Shown one piece after another: positions 48,101 through 58,100 of a stretch of 64,000 nt of DNA (position 1 is the first letter of the stretch; the number at the start of each line of letters is the position of its first letter). The DNA comes from Rhabditophanes sp. KR3021. Taxonomy: Eukaryota; Nematoda; Chromadorea; Rhabditida; Alloionematidae. The position numbers and the translations under genes are program-made. The notes beneath the pieces are model-generated. The model worked only from the letters and a program-made list of their open reading frames with translations. It was not told the DNA's origin and did not search any database. Location of the stretch: the NCBI GenBank assembly GCA_963281155.1, contig CAUJLY010000002.1:6386001-6450000 (forward strand). Reading direction: 5' to 3'.

Positions 48101-48299
48101 TGGATCAGGCAAACACGGCGACTTTATGTTACCTCATCACGTAAATCTCCCCAATTCATCAACAACTAGTGACACCTCATCGCATTCAATTGAACTAAAT
48201 CACCCTGACCACTCACCATCTACTCATGACAGCACCTATCAATTCTTAGATCCACGCCGATTCACCGAAACTCAGACAAAAGAAGAATTTATCGAATAG
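45183..48299 (+). CDS. MOLO1-family single-pass membrane protein (levamisole-receptor modulator type)
   Basis: Four exons: 45183-45218, 45717-45932, 45960-46178 and 47550-48299; phases are all 0, 406 residues. Exon 1 plus the start of exon 2 form a signal peptide (MLKIHHILLLSMFLLTTSLL). The ectodomain carries the MOLO1/TPM pattern FVCDPDHSLRSDTVGKLEAL, then Cys pairs, IGAGECDNGVVIFYTRD and LHEFAQKG. One helix follows (VIGLLIALLVFFIVLAFLLA) with a CCCGRFCCC palmitoylation-like edge, then a disordered cytosolic tail. C. elegans MOLO-1 is an auxiliary subunit of levamisole-type acetylcholine receptors; the same role is inferred. The intron 45933-45959 would be only 27 nt. Intron 3 (1371 nt) contains a decayed antisense coding region. 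Confidence 0.75.
46517..47349 (-). pseudogene. Decayed antisense coding region in the MOLO1-gene intron
   Basis: On minus, an AG acceptor near 47350 opens LINSSPLKLIYHGRKRKLDK and MEVSLKVKRIEPVGMANAII, ending at a good donor (AAG|GTAAGT). A second block reads MCTEEAVKFIFCANSNESEL and ARLLKLAGD, then meets an in-frame TAA. It continues EAIKRSPKIHIFRNVYELLQ, meets TAG, and goes on with NMPKTNKMKEINDTKKQ to MSK-stop. The last block is in another frame, ending SIEDVYMLLSASAQLMGPLL and KYVIDSSF. Long protein-like stretches broken by two stops and a frame change point to a pseudogene. Some breaks could be unrecognised short introns. The family was not recognised. Confidence 0.5.
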
Positions 48300-50231
48300 A
48301 GTCCCATTTAAAAACCGACTTTCCGGTGCCATTTTATATATTCAGTTAATTTCCTCAATTTATTGCTTGTTTATCTGTGAGAATGTGTGTGTTGTAAATA
48401 AATAATTGGACTTTGTATTTATAATATTTGGGTTAAAAGAAATGGGGATGTAATTTCATATGTGTTTTTATATCATTTTATATATTACTTCCTTTGAAAG
48501 ACAAACTACTGCTTTTATTCAAATGCCTCTTATTCAATATTTGCCCAATAAAGGAGAATTGCCATCGATTGCCAATAAATTTACATCCATGCTTAGTCTA
48601 AAATTGCTATTATAATGTGCAAGGTCTTTTATATATAATATATCTTTAATCTCTACTTTTTTACATAACTGACATTTCGTGTATAAATACTTCGGTACCC
48701 TCTTTTAAAGCACAACCTACCACTACATAAAGCCGACGTATTTTTTCTACTCTTCACAAGCAAAATCATCTCATCCATAGAATATATTTATTATCAATAC
48801 ATGTTAATATTTATCAATTAAATTATTTGAAATAAACACCGACTGAATGGAGATACTTTTAAAGGTATTTAATTGACTATTTTTAAACGATCGTCTATTT
48901 GGTATACTTTGAATGAATGTTCTCTCTAAACAATAATAAATGCACACCTTCTTTTGATTCTTTCTCATTCATTTGAATCTCATTTATATGGTCTGAGCTA
49001 AATAATGTATTTTAAGTGAATCTTTAATAATTATTTTGGCATCTCCAACCTTATCACCTTTTATCTATTTTCTTATCTTTTACTGATACACAACTTCCAA
49101 AAATCTCTCCCTTCATATAACTATCGCCCTCTCCTTAAACAGCCAGCAAGATTGCCGCAAGCGCGTCAATTAACAAGACCACCGCATCAATTTATTTGGC
49201 ACATGCCATCTTATTCCATATACATTTCCACACCAAATTATGCCTCAAATCTACTTCTTTGAAAACAAGCAAAGTCTTATCACGAGGCCACTTGCCAAAA
49301 CCAGACTCCTTATACCAATGTAGGAAGCCATGCATTGAAAACCAATAATCCTTGGATAGTATCCATAATAGCTTTATTAGCCCCTCGCATTGCTTATAAT
49401 TTAAATGTTGTTACGATCACTCTTGTTTTACACTATTTTTTGTATTTTGTGCAACGTCATAACAACTAGACCTCTACCCTTTACCAATCTATCCCATGTA
49501 GAAGTATAGCAACGACAAAAATATTTGACTGATCCGGTAAACGTCTCCACAATAAAACACATACTCTCTCCTTCATAACATCATTCCATCGCACTCGAAT
49601 ATATCTAACTTTTTTATCACATATAGTCTCAACATTGTCGAGGCAGTCCACTTGCAAGGAGAAATACGTTGATATGGTGAATCAGAACATATTTCTCCAA
49701 CCGACAAGAGGTGTGTGTCGCGTTGTTCTTCGGTTTTCGGTCTCAGCGTCACTACAAGACGAATGACTAACTTTTAGTCGAGGGGCAAGGCGACGTTGCC
49801 TTCCGATTTTCGATCAGTATTCGTTTTAGCATATTAATGAATTTATAGGGGTATATTAACCTGACTGAAAATACTCATTCCTCACATTCAATCTTCACAG
49901 CATTCTTGCACTGTAGTACTCATCATTTCATCTATACCCTTCATTAGCTTCTTTTTGCTTGGGCTCTAATTGATTTAATCCTTACCCAAAACATCACTAC
50001 CACAACTTTTTAGAGAGTATCTTGTATCGCTTTTGGAAGACCGTTTTAGACTATCTATCTTTTATATGACCTTTACCGCCGCCAATCTGATGTAGATTCA
50101 TTATTTGCAGATTTATACTCAAAACCATGGTTTATCTTACCGTTCATTGATTTGATTTCCAGACTACAGTCAAAACATAGTTTATTAAACTACAAAAATT
50201 TAAGTCTCACTTATACTCTCAAATCATCACC
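48300..50231. other. Spacer of 1.9 kb with a structured block
   Basis: Non-coding DNA between the MOLO1-type gene and vha-1. Most of it is AT-rich. A less AT-rich segment at about 49640-49830 contains three inverted repeats and is listed separately. The vha-1 promoter presumably lies at the right end. Confidence 0.4.
49649..49800. ncRNA. Candidate structured RNA (three inverted repeats)
   Basis: A 13-nt arm at 49658-49670 (GGAGAAATACGTT) pairs with 49686-49698 (AACATATTTCTCC) with one mismatch and a 15-nt loop. The stem extends outward as CACTTG/CAAGAGGTG to 49649-49713. Perfect small hairpins follow: GACTAA-CTT-TTAGTC (49765-49779) and GGCAA/TTGCC (49784-49800). The first stem has the size of a microRNA precursor. 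The strand and class cannot be decided, and no known RNA family was recognised. Confidence 0.35.
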
Positions 50232-52410
50232 ATGGCTCTTCATGAGGATACCATTCGTCAAATTGTGCTGGAGGAAGAAGCAATGTATGGCCCATTTTTT
50301 GGTATGTTTTATATATATTTCATATTATTACAAATCGAGCTTGTTTATGCTCTTCTTAATCATTCAAATACTTCGCCCATCATTATGAAGGTATCTCTGC
50401 TTTTTGGTAGTGAAATCTGATATGGTTATTTATGCTTTTAGTTAGTTAAGGGTGTCTCATTATCATACTTACTTATGCTTTTTTGATACTGGATGTGGTA
50501 TGGTTAGTAATGCTTTCAGTTAGTGAAGGTCAAACTATGTAAGCTTCTAACTGAGTTAATAAAGTAGCATTAAAGTGTTATTTAAAATTAGAAAACGAAC
50601 TTGAAGGTCGGGATTTACTTGTAACTTTCTAAGATGCTCAATTTACCTTAACTACATGAACTATTATTGGTTTATTTTTGAGGAATCATTACTTTTTACA
50701 TGAAGCATGCAACTCGATGAAAGGGGGTCAAAATGTATCCAAAAATCATCAAATACCTTTCTCATTATAATATTAATTGTTTAGGTTCCCTAGGAATCAC
50801 CGCTGCTATGGTGTTTACGGCAGCAGGGTCGGCTTATGGAACAGCTAAATCTGGAACTGGAATCGCCTCAATGGCTGTAGCTAGACCGGACCTTGTCATG
50901 AAGGCAATTATCCCTGTAGTCATGGCGCAAGTTTGCCCTCCCCTCAAGCGATAATACTAATACTTTTCTATTTTTAGGGGTGAGTAATCAAAAAATTTAA
51001 TTGAACACAACAAAAAATTACATGCAAATGATATTATTTGAGTTGTTAAAAAGTTGGCACAATTTTTCAATAGCAGTATGACATAGCCTATGAAGAGTAT
51101 CGGATGCTTCGTATGCATCTCGCACTCAGTTTGATCAGATGAACTGACGTTTGTCAAATGCTTTCCATTGCGAAAAACTGTGCCAGGTTGTAGAGGAACT
51201 TCTGGATCGTCCGGAATAGCCTAAAGAAATGATTAAGGAAATGATTAAGATATTAATGTTAATTTACTGTTTCTTAAGGAATATTTCAACTATTGCCTCG
51301 ATAGTTTTATTGCCCAGTTCTGACTTCTGTTTCTTGAATGCTCTTAGCATGAGTGGACAGTTTCTAAATTGCATATGTCCTCTGCAGCATTTTCATCATT
51401 ACAGAAAAAGCATGTTTTAGAGTTCTGCTTTGGAATTGAAATAATGTCCTTGTTCTTGTAAACTACTGACATTGCTTCTAGAACGTACTCTCTGATAGAA
51501 GTGTTGTTAACAATTGCATAGATAAATTTTGTCTCCAACATTCCCGGTAGACTGGGCTTCTCATATTTTGTTGGCTTTAACTTATCATCTCTAAAAGTGC
51601 CTAATGATCTTTTACTATTGAAAAGTAATTTCGACAGGTCATATAAAGTGAATCCATCTTCCTTTAAAATATTTTGCATTTCTTTAAAATTTCGTGAGAA
51701 GTCTTCATGACCAAGACGTCCAAGTTTCTCGCTACATCCGTTAGAATGCGATACCTAGCAAGGGCTTCAAAATCTGCCTTTTCAGGTAAACTTCATCCTT
51801 GACCATAGATAGATTAACCCATTTAACTAAATCGGCATCAATATCTAATTGAAAGTAACGGTCTTCATGATACTTCTTGATTAACTTGATGTGCCTTTTC
51901 CCATTAATACATACGATATCTGTAGTTCGCCTATCTTTATTCTTATTACTACTAAAGTATGCCAAATAATTTTCGCTACTCATCAGTTCCACACCATAAA
52001 CACACTCAGTCAAGTCTATTAGCTTGCCAATTTTCTCTAGATATTCCCTCCCGCAAATTTGATATTCTTCTGCTAAAATACATTATATTATTATATTTAT
52101 TAACCCACATATTCTTCCAGGTATCGTAGCCATTTATGGACTTGTAGTAGCCGTCATCATTGCTGGAAAAATTGCACCCGGCGGAACTGAATACACAATT
52201 AATGCTGGATTTTCTCAATTTGCAGGAGGTTTAGTATGTGGACTTTGCGGGTTAGGAGCTGGATACGCGATCGGAATCGCTGGGGACGCAGGAGTCCGTG
52301 GCCTTTCCCAACAGCCAAGGCTTTTCGTCGGCATGATCCTTATCCTCATTTTCGCTGAAGTCCTCGGTCTCTACGGAATGATCGTCGCTCTCATCCTTGG
52401 AGCCACGTAA
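50232..52410 (+). CDS. vha-1: V-ATPase proteolipid subunit c, vha-1 type, with a 2-nt micro-exon
   Basis: Membrane-ring subunit that carries protons through the V-ATPase. Proposed exons: 50232-50301, 50785-50926, 50978-50979 and 52121-52410, 167 residues. Four helices are present, with [40 protein letters not shown] and the proton-carrying Glu in [20 protein letters not shown]. Exon 2 must end ATGGC before a GC donor (GCAAGT). The next acceptor, TTTTTAG, is followed by GG and then a donor, GTGAGT. Only with these two bases does the family's VVMAGIVAIYG keep its frame into the last exon. The 1141-nt second intron contains antisense coding remnants. vha-2 follows 327 nt downstream, as in C. elegans, where the two genes share an operon. 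Confidence 0.88.
51150..52075 (-). pseudogene. Antisense coding remnants inside the vha-1 intron
   Basis: On minus, after an ATTTTAG acceptor near 52076, an open frame reads [60 protein letters not shown]. Just before stopping, the next frame takes over ([20 protein letters not shown]), then a third ([60 protein letters not shown]). A small intron-like GTAAAT...TTTCTTTAG may follow. Two frame changes in about 700 nt suggest decay; assembly indels are possible. I do not recognise the family. The corresponding vha-2 intron lacks this block, so it appears to be an insertion. Confidence 0.5.
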
Positions 52411-52737
52411 ATATGCTACACTTAACACACACAAAAGTGTTCATTTTGTATTATAGTGGGTATATTTCCTTAATCTAGGTTTTTTACCTGACCTTCATTC
52501 TTACGCCACCAACAACACATTTGGCTTTTCGATTTTCTTGTAGACTTTACGAATTACACACACACAAAGTTATCTATATATTAAAATAATACTATGAACA
52601 AAAAATGATCTTTGCTTTTACCGTTGATTTTTCGGTCGTTGATATCTATACTCTCTCTCTCACTTTTACCATTTATTTAATCATCATCATTTGTGATTAC
52701 CTTTATAGTCAGATCAATTTAAACACTTTAAGTCAAG

Positions 52738-53564
52738 ATGTCTTACGATTTAGTCACCGCCGAATCCCCAGCTTATGCTCCATTCTTCGGATACATGGGA
52801 GCCGCTTCCGCTCAAATCTTCACCGTTTTGGGAGCCGCCTATGGAACAGCTAAATCAGCCGTCGGTATCTGCTCAATGGGAGTTATGCGTCCTGAATTGA
52901 TCATGAAATCGGTTATCCCCGTAATTATGGCCGTATGTTTTAACCCACCGCCTGCGGCAATACTAATTTTTTTATTTTTAGGGTAAGGAATCAAAAAATG
53001 TATTAAATTACATGAAAGTGATATCATTTGAGTCGTTAGAAAGTTGCCACAATTTTTGAATAGCGACCTTGGAGAATCTGTAAGAGTATCGGGATGCTTG
53101 TTATACATCTCGCACTCTGTTGCTTATTTTCTAACAATTATGCCTTATTATATTTATTAATCCACATCTTCTTCCAGGTATTATTGGTATCTACGGTCTC
53201 GTCGTAGCCATGGTCTTGAAGGGTAGAGTTTCCGCTGCTTCTGCAGGATATACATTGGACAAAGGATTTGCCCATCTTGCTGCTGGATTGACCTGTGGAC
53301 TTTGTGGATTGGGAGCTGGATATGCTATTGGAATTGTCGGAGATGCCGGAGTTAGAGGAACTGCCCAACAACCAAGACTCTTCGTCGGAATGATCCTCAT
53401 TCTTATTTTCTCCGAAGTGAGTTTTTGTTTTCACTGAACATTTATTTATCAATTAATTTTAGGTACTTGGACTCTACGGTATGATTGTCGCTCTTATCTT
53501 GGGGTATGTTTTCACATCAAACCAATCGTTAATAACTTATTCCTCATCTTTCAGAACCTCATAA
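52738..53564 (+). CDS. vha-2: V-ATPase proteolipid subunit c, vha-2/vha-3 type, with a 1-nt micro-exon
   Basis: Proposed exons: 52738-52932, 52982 (one base), 53178-53416, 53463-53503, 53555-53564; 161 residues, exactly the family length. The N-terminus [20 protein letters not shown] and the C-terminal [11 protein letters not shown] fit nematode VHA-2/VHA-3 closely. The essential Glu is in [14 protein letters not shown]. Exon 1 ends ATGGCC|GTATGT in phase 0, but the next coding block begins GT ATT ATT GGT and needs one G before it. TTTTTAG|G|GTAAGG at 52980-52985 supplies it. Without it the second half of the protein would be read out of frame. Upstream vha-1 has the same arrangement. Confidence 0.93.
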
Positions 53565-55104
53565 GAAACCTTGCGTTGCTGTTTACTTCTCACAATTGAG
53601 AAAAAATCATCTCCATTTTATTGTATCTTCTTGTAGCATGTCTCTTCAATAATGTGATATCGTTAAAATTGTTCACATCCCATCCAAAAAATTCCCACAC
53701 CAACTTCGAAAACCCCAACAAAATTAATTTCTGTTTATTATCTTTTTGCTTTCAATACTTATGTATTATTACCATAAGAGTAGTTAAACAAATATATTAA
53801 TATATTGTCATATAATCTTTTTTGGAATTTTTAATATATTATATATACCCATATAAAATAACATTATATAAGTGAAATTTATATATTATTTTCTCTATTC
53901 CACACATGATTTTCTTCGATTCACTTTTAATTAACATGATATAGTAGGCTTAATTGATTTAAGAAAGAGTTACTTGATTTATATTATTCATTTCAATTCA
54001 TTCTTTCTAGTTCCAATTCATTAATATAAATAAAAAGTTTTAAAATGTAATCGTTTCTAATCAATACCAATTTGAAAGTGAAGATCAACTCACATTTACA
54101 AAAGATCATTATTTGGTCTTCCTCGCCGCAAACGACAAAACAGTGGATGTTCTTATCATCATACACTCCACATATACTTTTAACATACACTTGTATATGC
54201 AATCGGTGTCTGCTTAATTGGTGCTCGTAATCTGATGGTATCAACAAATACTATATATAATTACGTATCATACAAAATTAACCAAACATTTACTACGTTT
54301 TCCATCAAAATAAACACACATTTATAACAAGTCCAGCTACATGTTCATTTATCTACTAAACACTGATCTTGATGCTTAACCACAAAATTGTGTCAAAGTA
54401 ATTCTATAAATAACTTGAATCAAAAATACATACATAAATCTAGTACCAAACAAAATAAATATACACATTTATTCTTTTTGGGTAAATGCTTGAATCCTCC
54501 CAAACACATTAAACAAAAGAAAAAGTATTTTTGAAGAAGCAAAGTTGTTGGAAAAGCAAGTATATGTCATCAAACATAACTCAGAACCTTTGATTGGCTT
54601 TATATATTTAGGATAAACTTAACCAGCTACCAATAAAAATGATTTATTTCTACACTCAAGGCCCATTCCATCACAAAATTGAGGCAAATATTAATATTGA
54701 AAAGTGGGAATACTCCCTAAAGTGATTGTTAAGAACAAGGCGACATTGCAACATTTATTTTTTCTCTTTTTGGGATGATTGTTTCAGTGTATGCTTAAAA
54801 AGTACTTCTTGACGGCTATTTAAAATGTGTCTATCAATTTTCATAATCCCTTTGATGGAGATAGAAAGGATGTATAGATATTATTTAGTCAAATCAAGTT
54901 TCACTCAAAAGAGACTTTAACCAAGTATGGGCTCTTTTCTTTTCATTTATGAATAGCTTTATATGTTCTGCCATTCAAAGAAGTAGTCAATGTTATTTTT
55001 GGCATTTTATATTTTATTGGGCACTTTTCTTTTCATAATATTTAAGTACATACCTGTTTTTTAGAAAGCTTCTATTATTTGTATTTATTAAGACTTTTTA
55101 GGTA
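53565..55104. other. Spacer of 1.5 kb downstream of vha-2
   Basis: AT-rich. On minus at about 54100-54250 a short open block (SDYEHQLSRHRLHIQVYVKS, CGVYDDKNIHCFVVCGEEDQ) ends at a GTGAGT donor and could be an isolated exon, but no partner exon was found. An acceptor, TTTTTAG, lies just before the ATG at 55105. Confidence 0.35.
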
Positions 55105-58100
55105 ATGGCTTCATCAAGTGGAAGGATTAAGGCGCAAGCTAGATCTAAGTCTAATTTCGTATTTGGCAGTAGTACGGAAAGAGATCTTTCTTACTACAAA
55201 GATGTTCCGAAAGCGATGCGTGCAATAGGAGTTACTACATCCAATAAAGACATGGAACTTATCTTTGGCCCAAAGGACAAAATAGACATGAAAAAGGTGA
55301 TCCGAGCAGCTAGATCTATTACCCCAAGTCGAAGTGAGTTTTAAAAATGGCAACAGTTGCTAGAGATAAACTTGTTTATTATGAACAGTTACAATAGCAT
55401 TTAAGACAGAATGTCTTTTAGAGTCATCTGTTTCCATCAACTCGTACTCTTCATCTTCTTCATCTGAAAATTGTTCCTCATCTTCATAGTCTTCTTCACT
55501 TTCTCGGACACATAAGTATTTGTTTTCGTATAATTTGACTTCATCCACTATTTCACACTTTAAACTTTTGACAGAAAAATTGGATTTCTTTCTTGGTTCC
55601 TGGCTAGTATCTTCGGTACTTTGACTTTTGCTCATCTTCTTAAACATAGCCATCGACTCCCTCCGTCCATTGTCTCCCCCACCTGCCAATCCACCTAAAC
55701 TAAAGCCCGTTGAAAATTTCCTCAAGGTCGGATTGGTCTCAATAACATGTTTCGCATTAATAACAACTTGCTTCGCCACCGTATAATCTCCACTCTCCTG
55801 TGCTCCAACCAAACAAAATGCCAACATTATCAATATAACGACCGTAGAAATAAGTGTAATATACAAACCGAACCCATACAGTTCAATATTCACTATCGAT
55901 ATAGTTACTCCAAATAGTAGCAAAATAAATGATATGATAAATAAAGTAAACATTAACTTTATCATCACTGATGGATTTCTTTTTTATTAGCAAATTTTTC
56001 AGACAAATCTAAGAGATAGATGTCGGGTGGCAAATTTTATTTAATAATAAAAATTATAGATAGCCTAAAAACACATCCACCATCAAAATTATATCTTTTT
56101 TAATAAATTTGTTTGGACAATTTGAGGCAAAAATAAGGAACTAGAAAAATTATTGATATAAATTAATTTGGCTGAATTAACAAAAAACATAGTTAATTAG
56201 TAGTTTGGACAAATTTTTGTTTAAAAAGAATGTTTATTATAGGGACACTTTAAATATTTATATATCATTCGTGACGTGCCTTATGATTTTTAGTTTATAT
56301 AAATAAGAATATTATGAAACAAGAGGATAATATACATCATTTTTTTTATACTAATGTCGTTGTATACTCTTTAGATAGAATCAGTTTATGGTTTAAGACC
56401 ATTCTGTATCTTTCTTGCTTTGTTGTTTGAAGTTCCTTAATTGAGAATAATATTTAAAAGCAATTACAAAATATTTGAGGAGAAGCTTATTAAGATTCAA
56501 AAATTAAAAACTTGTTTTTTAGAAATACTTACACATTTTTATTTGGAGGCTTTTTTACTAATTATCAGGAATAAATAAGTATACAAATTTAAAAATATAC
56601 AAATTCAAAAATATACAAATTCAAGTATGTACTATTTGGCATTTTCCAAAAACTAAACATTAATAAAATATCAATTTGAGAACATTCTTTTTTATATTAT
56701 CTAATTATGACTTAGGTTAGCATCAACTAACATGCACAAATAATAAGTATTTATAACCATATCCACTTAAAATTGGCAATGCATATTCATTAAAATAGAT
56801 AATACTCTGAATACTAACAACCAAAAAATTATATTTGATATTTTAAAGTCAGACACTTCCGAGAAAACTAACTATTTGAGGTTACCCTTCAATTTTATTC
56901 AAAATGAATATCAAATAGGATGCTGATATCCATGGCAAAAAGGTGTTGGACTGTTTCTTTTCCTGTTTTATTTATAACTTTTTTGGTGGGAGGCCATTGA
57001 TGTTGGGGTCTTTTTTATTTGAATGAAGCAAAAATTGAACATCTAATAAGTAACTACTTTGGGGAGAGAGAATAGTAATGAAAACACTTAGTATTTTTAT
57101 CTTTCTTTATTTATATTAGTTTGTGGATAGATAGATTAGATGTTGCATAAATTAAATTTATTTTGGATTTAAAGGGCGATATACATATTATAAATAGATT
57201 GATTCACCGTCATCTCCATTTTCATGCCATATCACGGTGATTACATGCTCTGGACAGGTTGAGAGTTCACAATATTCAGAATTGTTAGCATTTGACCCGC
57301 TGTATTCTGATTGAAAGGTAGATTCGCAAAAGTTAGATTCCCCATAAGTTGTAGACTCCCCAAAATTAGATTCTATATTGATGGTATCAATAGTATTGAA
57401 CAAAGCTTCATCCAACCTAAACCCATCATTAACCAACTTACTTTGGTCCTCCCTACAACTGTTTTTGTCACCAACCCTCCTCAACAAGGCATTATCCATT
57501 CGTCTAGCCGAAATTCGAGTCCTCAACCGTCCCCACATCTTTTTGGCCGCCGTTTCGTCCTCTCCCACAGATGCAGTTCCAATGACACAGGCTGTGGCAT
57601 TAATTAAAAGCACCACCACTGCAACCATACTTAAGTACAAACCTGCTCCATAACTTTCAATATTAATAATTGATAAAGCGATCCCGATCATAAAAAGAAT
57701 ACCACTGGTTAGAAATATCAAAAGAAGTAGTTTAGCGGATATTATCATTGATAACAGCCTAAATAAGCATTCAAATCTGGAAAACACAATTTTAAACAAA
57801 TTTTAATTTAAAAGGCTTAAGCTTGAAGGAACTATTTAAATTGTGTGTATTTCTAGTGTCAATCTAACCTTTGAACGTTTCCTAAAAAAGACAATAAAAA
57901 TGGTAATTTAGCCTGAAAGTGGTAATATCTCCTATTATTATTTACATTTAAGCAACCTAAAACCATTTAATAACAGCCAACTAGTGTAGCCACCATTGTC
58001 TTTAGTTAATCAAATTTTTTGTAAAGCAATTCTCTAAATAAATATCCAACCACAGACTTATATTATGCTGGTGCAAGGAAAAATTTAATGAGAATAGTAA

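Noticed and set aside
52006..52434. Minus open frames over the last vha-1 exon
   Set aside because: Shadows of the strongly conserved plus-strand exon.
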